This document shows positions 7,101 to 11,071 of a DNA stretch of 11,071 bases, one piece after another. This DNA is from Victivallales bacterium (GTDB lineage Bacteria > Verrucomicrobiota > Lentisphaeria > Oligosphaerales > Lenti-02). The stretch is taken from positions 1-11,071 of the forward strand of contig JABGQJ010000207.1 in NCBI GenBank assembly GCA_018648945.1, given 5' to 3'. Each line of letters opens with the position of its first letter. The stretch's first letter is position 1. The notes beneath the pieces are model-generated. The model was not told the origin of the DNA. It ran no database searches and saw only the letters and a list, made by a program, of their open reading frames with translations. Made by a program: the position numbers and the translations under genes.

Positions 7101-8445
7101 AGACAAGGCACGGCCGTATGGCGACGGGAATCCAACTCTGACGGTGGTCTGCAACGGGTTCGTCAATGGCGACGACGAGAGCGATCTGGACACGGTGCCA
7201 ACGGCCACTTGCGCGGCGATTCCGGAGAGTGCAGCAGGCCCGTACCCGATCTCGGCCTCGGGTGGTGCGGACGGCAACTACTCATTCGCCTACTTCGGGG
7301 GCACGCTGACGGTCGATCCCGTGGCCCTGACTTGCACCGCCGATGACAAGGACAAGGTCTTCGGCAGCCCCAACCCGGCCTTGACGATCACCTATACGGG
7401 GCTCAAGAATGCGGACGCCGCACCGGCCACGCCTCCCGCAATCGCTTGCGCGGCCACGGCGGCCAGCCCGGTTGGCCCCTACGACATCACGCTGACCGGC
7501 GGCAGCGATCCCAACTACACGCTGGCTCTGGTGGACGGCGGGTTGCGAATCTGGCCTGGGGTCACGATGCGGTTCTGGGTCGATGACGGGAACGGGGTCA
7601 CGGAACTCACGTTCGGCGAAGTCGAGACCGCAACCGACAACTTCGACCCAGCGTGGGACGTGGTGGCGGATGGCCCGCCAGTCGATGGCGTGTACGCACG
7701 TCTGTCCGCCCTCTCGGTGACCAGAGCTGCGGACCAGGATCTGTCGCGTGACTACCGGGCCCCGGCCACTGCCAGCAGATGGCTCCTTGCCGTCTCCGGG
7801 CTTGCCGCGGGCCGTTCCGCTGCGTTGACCTGGGATGTGACATCGGCAGCGGCGGGACGCGAGGTGTATCTGCAGAAGATCGAGGACGAGCAGTGCGTTG
7901 GCTCCCCCCTGAACATGCGGGACCTTGGGCAGTTGGACCTGACGGAGGACGTAGCACTCGAGGTCGTCTACTCAGAACCTGTCGGCACCAAGATCACGTT
8001 GGGTTCGGGATGGAACTTGGTTGGGAGCCCGGTCATCTCGACGCAGTCCGGGAGAGAGATCTTCGGCGGCGGGACACGAGCGGCGGTCCACGTTGCTCCC
8101 GCCTGGCACTGGCGTGGTCTTCGCTATCTGATCTGGAATGAGGACGAGCCGCTAAGTCCAGAACGTGGGCTGTGGATGTACTGCCTGGCGGATGGTGAGT
8201 CCGCCGAGATCACCGGCGTTCAGGCTGATGGCGTGGTTTCCCTTGAGCCAGGATGGAACCTCGTCAGTCCTGCCGCCGACTGCACGATGCCAGCGGCACC
8301 CGGCCTGGGCTCGTCGGGCTGGTACTGGGACAGCGAGTCGGGGACATACCAGCGGATCGTGGCAGGCGATGCGATGGTGGCGGGACGCGGCTACTGGCTA
8401 TACGTGTCGCCGGGCGGCCCGGTTCTCCTCCAGCTTGGGGAATGA
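4177..8445 (+). CDS. Secreted adhesin-like protein: 3x FN3/anchor-J, MBG repeats, GWNL modules
   Basis: The frame is open from TTG 4048, but the residues coded there (Cys, Met, His, Trp-rich) look noncoding. GTG 4177 is chosen because GGGGAG lies 8 bases upstream; ATG 4192 and ATG 4219 are alternatives. From 4177 the protein has 1422 residues. It has an Arg-rich n-region and a hydrophobic segment (RLLASTVFLGTML), then AAPAAA as probable signal cleavage near residue 68. Three repeats of about 261-274 residues follow (84-885). Each is an FN3-like half (LSWNLN, DDVLVAWST) plus an anchor-J/cleaved-adhesin half (FENGG.IPAGWTQ, FWHCM, YLAFEGN, GVCIDD). Three MBG-like domains (886-1127) carry YGD and YG-like motifs. 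An unrecognised domain covers 1128-1269, then two GWNL modules (1278, 1359) with RGLRY at 1313. There is no LPXTG, PEP-CTERM or T9SS tail, so surface retention is unexplained. It is likely an extracellular adhesin or binding protein; the ligand is unknown. Confidence 0.85.
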   Translation: MVDLFMRCLHFAVRMMATPVARSCGHGVTARSRQRGGWRSLSFRLLASTVFLGTMLSPLGTGAAPAAANSAIQNPVSFRDPIATPDSFTAVLGGHTIDLSWNLNPSGDDVLVAWSTSPVFGIPAGSYSVGDPIAGGGTVLYSGDATAAPHTGLAPGTTYYYTAWSVIAGPAFSAGVACSSSTGISVPYTEDFENGGAIPAGWTQERATGTADWSFEAGGHDGHPAGAHGGSYNAFLYHEALTDNKTRLFTPAIDFGTATENAQLTFWHCMESWDGDQEELRVFYRTSTVGSWTLLATYTTSVPAWRQRTVSLPEPGGSYYLAFEGNGKWGYGVCIDDVQVTGEDPGITPGNFAAVPISASRIDLSWNLNTPGDDVLVAWSTTPVFGSPVGAYSVGDSIPGGGTVLSSGAATAVSHTGLASGTTYYYTAWSVFPGPSFSVGIACSAPTTASVPYTEGFENGGVIPAGWTQERTTGVAEWNFQAGGQADLPAGAHGGSYNARLYCESALEDNKTKLVTPLIEFGAATENAQLTFWHCMLDWSGYVDDYWVPGRDQLRVFYRTSGGGSWTLLASYTTSVVAWTQQTVDLPNPGDSYYLAFEGNARWGRGVCIDDIQVTAAEPGITPGTFAATPAGVSRIGLSWNLNVDSDDVLVAWSTTPTFGTPSATDPVGQAIPGGGTVLYRGGATAVSHTGLAAATPYYYKAWSVLPGAALSAGVVCSASTDLFLSVPFTEGFENGGTIPAGWTQQQVTNTADWTFESGGQRRHPNRAHGGSYNAQLSYYSTAEHRTKLITPMIRFPVDGGNAQLKFWHCMADWEGKQDELRVLYRTSASGPWTPLATYTSSVASWTQRVLDLPEPGESYYLAFEGNARYGYGVCIDDVEVTAKKDQAITFDPLSPKTYGDADYDLGATASSGLAVTYVSSDPGTATITGNDLHIVGAGTSTITASQPGNDLWSPAPLVEHVLTVEPAPLTCAAEDKARPYGDGNPTLTVVCNGFVNGDDESDLDTVPTATCAAIPESAAGPYPISASGGADGNYSFAYFGGTLTVDPVALTCTADDKDKVFGSPNPALTITYTGLKNADAAPATPPAIACAATAASPVGPYDITLTGGSDPNYTLALVDGGLRIWPGVTMRFWVDDGNGVTELTFGEVETATDNFDPAWDVVADGPPVDGVYARLSALSVTRAADQDLSRDYRAPATASRWLLAVSGLAAGRSAALTWDVTSAAAGREVYLQKIEDEQCVGSPLNMRDLGQLDLTEDVALEVVYSEPVGTKITLGSGWNLVGSPVISTQSGREIFGGGTRAAVHVAPAWHWRGLRYLIWNEDEPLSPERGLWMYCLADGESAEITGVQADGVVSLEPGWNLVSPAADCTMPAAPGLGSSGWYWDSESGTYQRIVAGDAMVAGRGYWLYVSPGGPVLLQLGE
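4426..6831 (+). repeat. Three tandem coding repeats of about 0.8 kb
   Basis: The units run approximately 4426-5208, 5209-6030 and 6031-6831. Each encodes an FN3-like plus an anchor-J domain. DNA identity is high in patches: for example CTACCTCGCGTTCGAGGG occurs in all three (near 5137, 5955 and 6758), and a block around ACGTACTACTACACCGCATG is shared by units 1 and 2 exactly 795 bases apart. Unit 2 carries about ten extra residues (GYVDDYWVPG region). Unit 3 is the most diverged. The pattern fits internal duplication with later divergence or conversion. Confidence 0.8.
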
Positions 8446-8547
8446 GCACGGTGTGGTTTGGTTGATGAGCCGGGAAGGAACCGCTCGGTCGAGGCCGTCG
8501 GGCAACTCTACCTCCACGGAAGCGTGGTAGTTGTGGGAGCTGTAGTC
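8446..8547. other. Short gap between adhesin gene and istB, holding the undefined IS end
   Basis: The two genes converge here. The istB-side end of the insertion sequence should lie in this gap. No copy of the terminal repeat (AAAGTAGGCCAC on the plus strand) is visible. TGATGAGCCGG at 8463-8473 loosely matches the other tip, TGACAGCGG. A hairpin lies at 8514-8527. Confidence 0.45.
8514..8527 (-). terminator. Hairpin downstream of istB
   Basis: CCACG and CGTGG form a 5-bp stem around GAAG (CTTC on the istB coding strand), 21 bases beyond the istB stop codon. A flanking CTA/TAG pair could extend it across a bulge. No T-run follows. Its core ACGGAAGCGT is identical to that of the hairpin at 358-373, which also sits just after a minus-strand stop codon. 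Confidence 0.35.
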
Positions 8548-9309
8548 TCATGGGGCGTTTCCAGGATGCTCGTGAGAGGGCGTCGTGCGTTCCTTGAGGC
8601 GATGACTTCGTCCCTGCATGGGGATGACCTCTGCATGGTGCAGGAAGCGGTCCAGGATGGCCCCGGCGGCCGGGACGTCGCCCAGGAGCTTGCCCCATTC
8701 CTCTATCGGCCGGTTGCTGGTCATGATGGTGGAGCGGTTCTCGTAGCGGCGCATGACCACCTCGAAGAGGTACTCGGCAGAGTTCCTTGGCAGCTGCTTC
8801 AGCCCCATGTCGTCGATGATCAGCAGGTCGGGTTTCAGATACCTGCGCAACGTCCTGTCCTCGCCGGCCATCGCCTCATCGCGAAGGAACTCGCGGACAA
8901 GGTCGAAGATAGACCGGTATAGCACAAGAAAGCCCATTCTCAGTGCGTTGTAGCCGATAGCCTGCGCCAGGTGGGACTTGCCGACTCCGGGCGGACCGAT
9001 GAACAGCACGTCGCCCTTGTCGCGGATGAACTGGCAGGCCGCGAGGAGCTCGATGCGGTCGCGGTCGAGCTTCGGATTGAAGTTCCAGTTGAACTGATCC
9101 ATGGTCTTGACTGCGGGGAAGGCCGCCTGTCTGAGGCGTCTGCCGAACTGGCGCTCCTTGCGGACGAGCATCTCGTCCTGGAGGATCAGTTCGAGGAACT
9201 GCTCGTGCCCGAGCCGGTTGGCCCGGGCCTCCTGAAGCCGGACGTCCAGACTCTGGGCCATGCCCGAGAGTCTCAGCTTCCGGGTTGCGTGTTCGATTGC
9301 TTCGTTCAT
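8548..9309 (-). CDS. istB: IstB, AAA+ ATPase transposition helper of IS21
   Basis: IstB is the AAA+ ATP-binding partner of the IstA transposase; it oligomerises on target DNA and activates integration. This 253-residue protein has the usual family length. Walker A is GPPGVGKS, Walker B is LLIIDDMG, and the start of the protein (MNEAIEHATRKLRLSGMAQ) matches the helical N-terminal domain of the family. The ATG at 9309 is chosen over an upstream in-frame ATG at 9393, which would overlap istA, because AAGGAG lies 6 bases upstream. It starts 40 bases after the istA stop, so the two are probably one transcript. No frameshift or missing motif was seen. Confidence 0.95.
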   Translation of the reverse strand: MNEAIEHATRKLRLSGMAQSLDVRLQEARANRLGHEQFLELILQDEMLVRKERQFGRRLRQAAFPAVKTMDQFNWNFNPKLDRDRIELLAACQFIRDKGDVLFIGPPGVGKSHLAQAIGYNALRMGFLVLYRSIFDLVREFLRDEAMAGEDRTLRRYLKPDLLIIDDMGLKQLPRNSAEYLFEVVMRRYENRSTIMTSNRPIEEWGKLLGDVPAAGAILDRFLHHAEVIPMQGRSHRLKERTTPSHEHPGNAP

Positions 9310-9314
9310 TGCCG

Positions 9315-9321
9315 TCTCCTT
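9315..9321 (-). promoter_or_regulatory. istB ribosome-binding site
   Basis: On the minus strand this reads AAGGAGA, with the AAGGAG core 6 bases from the ATG at 9309. It decides the istB start and rejects the longer frame that begins inside istA. Confidence 0.85.
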
Positions 9322-9349
9322 CTTGGTCGCGCTGCGGTGCAGTTGCGTT

Positions 9350-10885
9350 TCAGACGCCACCCTCGGGGGCGGGGAACGGGGCGAGAAGGCCATACTCGCC
9401 GACGGGGCGGATCAGCGGGTGCCGGTCGGCGAACAGCAGTGGCTGGCTCCGGGGCTCCTTCAGCGCCTCTCTGATGCCCTTCAGCCTGAAGTTCTGAGCC
9501 TGGAGCCCCCGCTGGCATGCCACCTCGATGTCGTCGCCGTTGTGCTTGCCGACCAAGGCGAGAAGCCCCTGGAGCACGCGCAGTCCCTCGATGCCTCGAT
9601 TGACCATGACTGCACGGGCCCACGCTTCCGTTCGGGGGCCTACGAGCCGCAGTTTCCCCATCATCCATCCCTCTCCCCGTTCCAGACTGGAGATCTTGCG
9701 CTTGGAGACATGTCCGGTGAGCGTGCTGAAGCGCCCCGGCTCGCTGGCGGGATGAACGGCCACTTCCCGCAAACGCAGGTCGAAGATGCGGACGAACCGG
9801 CCGTCCCACCGCACCCACACGGTCGTCCTGGCAAACTCGGGGGGAACCGAGTAGTAGGCGTGGTCCACCTCCACGTGACCGTCCCGGTTGACCTTGCGCT
9901 GCGCTTCCCGGAAGCACGGGAAAAGCCCCTCCGGCAACGGAGCCAAGTACTCGCGTTCCGCCTCCAGGGCCTTCCGCACCTGCCGCCGAGTTGTTCCGTG
10001 GATGCGCGTGTCGGCCACCCTTTCCTCCCAGTCGGCCAGGAACTGGTTCTGCTCCACCAGACTGGCGAACGTCCGCCCCTTTAGTGCGTTCTGCTGTACG
10101 TAGTCCACACTCTTTTCCACCTTTCCTTTGTGCCGTGGCATGCGCGGCTTTGTCGGCAGAGGCACCGTGCCGCAATGCTCGCAGAACTCGCGCATCTTCG
10201 GGTTGATGTCGGGATCGTACCAGTCGGCCTTCGTCACCGCAGCCTTCAGGTTGTCGGTGACCAGAGTCTCCGTGACTCCGCCAAAGTGCAGGAAGGCGTT
10301 CTCGATGCACCGGATGAACGTCTCGGTATCCTGCTTCCGGACCACTTCGCTGTATCCCGCACCCGAATGGCTCAGGACCATCCGGAACAGATGCGGGCGG
10401 GTGCGCTTGCCGTCCTCGCCGACCACCGGCGCTCCCTTGCCGAAGTCGACCTGCGCCTCCCGGCCCGGCGGCGACTCCATGCGACGGAACGGGTGCTCCG
10501 CGCGGGCCCCGAACTGGCGCACGAACCGCTTTACCGACTCGTAGCCGGGCGCGGAGTCCGATGCCTCCTGCAGATCCTGCCAGATCCGTTGTGCCGAGAG
10601 GCCCAACGCCACCTTCTCCTCGATGCTCTCCCGGAACGGTTCGCAGTCGCTCCGCCGACCGGCCGCCCCGGCGGTCGGAATGGCCCCCTTTGCGCCTTCC
10701 CCGGCACAGCCCGACCCGGTGGTCGGAATGGCCTCCTTTGACTCACCCTCGCGAGCAAGCCGGACGTACCGGCCAACCGTTTTCCGACTCACTCCCAACT
10801 CGCGCGCGACAGCCCGCTGTGAACGGCCGCGCTCCAGTAGTGTTGCGATCGCATGCTTCATAGCCGCCTTCAGAACGTTCGCCAT
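9350..10885 (-). CDS. istA: IstA, DDE transposase of IS21
   Basis: IstA binds the element ends and performs strand transfer with IstB. This 511-residue protein is in the normal size range. An N-terminal helix-turn-helix is visible (ATLLERGRSQRAVARELGVS, then RKTVGRYV). The retroviral-integrase-type core has the three acidic residues in QVDFGKG, LVTDNLKAAV and GKVEKSV. The C-terminal part contains the family pattern HAYYSVPPEF. ATG 10885 is chosen over ATG 10957 because a perfect AAGGAGG lies 9 bases upstream, and the longer form would run through the terminal repeats. Between the HTH and the catalytic core, about residues 49-71, the protein has a Gly/Ala-rich linker with a 16-residue near-repeat (KEAIPTTG and KGAIPTAG). 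At the DNA level this is a pair of terminal-repeat look-alikes. No disruption is seen. Confidence 0.95.
   Translation of the reverse strand: MANVLKAAMKHAIATLLERGRSQRAVARELGVSRKTVGRYVRLAREGESKEAIPTTGSGCAGEGAKGAIPTAGAAGRRSDCEPFRESIEEKVALGLSAQRIWQDLQEASDSAPGYESVKRFVRQFGARAEHPFRRMESPPGREAQVDFGKGAPVVGEDGKRTRPHLFRMVLSHSGAGYSEVVRKQDTETFIRCIENAFLHFGGVTETLVTDNLKAAVTKADWYDPDINPKMREFCEHCGTVPLPTKPRMPRHKGKVEKSVDYVQQNALKGRTFASLVEQNQFLADWEERVADTRIHGTTRRQVRKALEAEREYLAPLPEGLFPCFREAQRKVNRDGHVEVDHAYYSVPPEFARTTVWVRWDGRFVRIFDLRLREVAVHPASEPGRFSTLTGHVSKRKISSLERGEGWMMGKLRLVGPRTEAWARAVMVNRGIEGLRVLQGLLALVGKHNGDDIEVACQRGLQAQNFRLKGIREALKEPRSQPLLFADRHPLIRPVGEYGLLAPFPAPEGGV
10673..10741 (-). repeat. Two terminal-repeat-like sequences inside istA
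   Basis: GGTCGGAATGGCC(C/T)CCTTTG occurs at 10673-10692 and 10721-10740, exactly 48 bases apart and therefore in frame. On the minus strand the copy at 10721-10741 aligns with the IS end repeat at 10934-10956 with 19 matches in 21 aligned bases and two single-base gaps; the other copy has 17. They lie in the same orientation as the true end repeats. Confidence 0.6.
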
Positions 10886-10894
10886 GGTTCCGGG

Positions 10895-10901
10895 CCTCCT
10901 T
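10895..10901 (-). promoter_or_regulatory. istA ribosome-binding site
   Basis: The minus strand reads AAGGAGG, a full Shine-Dalgarno match, 9 bases before the ATG at 10885. The surrounding bases (AAGGAGGCC then CGGAACC) also partly resemble the IS end repeat. Confidence 0.85.
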
Positions 10902-10933
10902 GTGGGGAGACAACCGTAGCATGGCTTGTGAAC

Positions 10934-10994
10934 GGTTCGGAAGTGGCCTACTTTCAAGTGACCGGAGGTGGCCTACTTTGAGTGACCGCTGTCA
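10934..10994 (-). repeat. IS21 istA-side end with two tandem terminal repeats
   Basis: GTGGCCTACTTT occurs at 10943-10954 and 10968-10979, a 25-base period, each preceded by a GGA(A/G) and followed by CAAGTGACC or GAGTGACC. Reading inward on the minus strand, the element starts TGACAGCGGTC at 10994. Tandem repeats of this kind are the expected IstA binding sites in IS21 ends. The 5'-TG tip supports the boundary. Confidence 0.7.
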
Positions 10995-11071
10995 GTTGCC
11001 GCGCCGGCCTGGTCGTTCAAGTGGAGTTCCGGCATAACTTCGCTTCGCTCCGGCCCACGAGGGGCACTTAT
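10995..11071. other. Right flank of the insertion sequence, hairpin-forming
   Basis: Only 77 bases are visible and no gene can be assigned. GTGG (11021-11024) and CCGG (11029-11032) can pair with CCAC (11055-11058) and CCGG (11050-11053), giving a stem with an unequal internal loop and a 17-base apical loop containing GCATAAC. This may be part of a larger repeat beyond the window edge. Confidence 0.3.

Larger units (their letters stand above)
8463..10994 (-). mobile_element. IS21-family insertion sequence
   Basis: The element has the standard IS21 order, istA then istB on one strand, about 2.5 kb in all. The istA-side end is well placed: on the minus strand it begins TGACAGCGGTC, complementary to bases ending at 10994, followed by two tandem copies of an AAAGTAGGCCAC-containing repeat, as IS21 ends typically carry multiple repeats. 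The istB-side boundary is uncertain; 8463 is a guess based on a loose TGA..AGC.GG match. No target duplication could be confirmed. Both genes look intact, so transposition competence is possible if the right end is functional. The insertion lies just beyond the 3' end of the adhesin gene and does not disrupt it. Confidence 0.75.

Noticed and set aside
1..11071. A DGR template repeat, reverse transcriptase, CRISPR array, tRNA or rRNA
   Set aside because: I looked on both strands for a second copy of the 400-498 segment, for reverse-transcriptase motifs such as YADD-type sequences in long frames, for regularly spaced identical repeats, and for RNA gene signatures. None was seen.

Overview
The window is GC-rich bacterial DNA. 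It carries two large, divergently transcribed genes for secreted multidomain proteins and, at the right, an IS21-family insertion sequence. The protein families point to the PVC superphylum, most likely Kiritimatiellota, Lentisphaerota or Verrucomicrobiota. These include a formylglycine-generating-enzyme (FGE/SUMF1) fold on a secreted scaffold, choice-of-anchor-J/cleaved-adhesin repeats, MBG repeats and 'GWNLVS' modules. That assignment is inferred from domain style and was not tested by a database search.

Layout: 1-384 has no convincing gene and is dense in short palindromes. 385-3573 (minus) encodes a 1062-residue secreted protein: signal peptide, two GWNL modules, an FN3-like domain, a long beta-rich region and a C-terminal FGE/SUMF1 domain. 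3574-4176 is the divergent intergenic region, with three inverted repeats and a G-quadruplex motif. 4177-8445 (plus) encodes a secreted adhesin-like protein of about 1422 residues: three FN3 plus anchor-J repeats, three MBG-like domains, an unrecognised domain and two C-terminal GWNL modules. 8446-10994 holds istB and istA, both on the minus strand, with tandem terminal repeats at the istA end. 10995-11071 is flanking sequence.

The two secreted proteins share the GWNL double module, at the N-terminus in one and the C-terminus in the other, and they share one intergenic control region. They may therefore act at the same surface or extracellular location; this is inference. The most interesting possibility is that the C-terminal end of the FGE-fold protein is a variable region of a diversity-generating retroelement (DGR). 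Positions that are Asn in typical family members are here mostly codons that could arise from AAC by changing only adenines. The region ends in an adenine-free stretch and is followed by a hairpin. No template repeat or reverse transcriptase is in the window, so this stays a hypothesis.

The IS21 element also has two near-copies of its terminal repeats inside the istA coding sequence, which is unusual.
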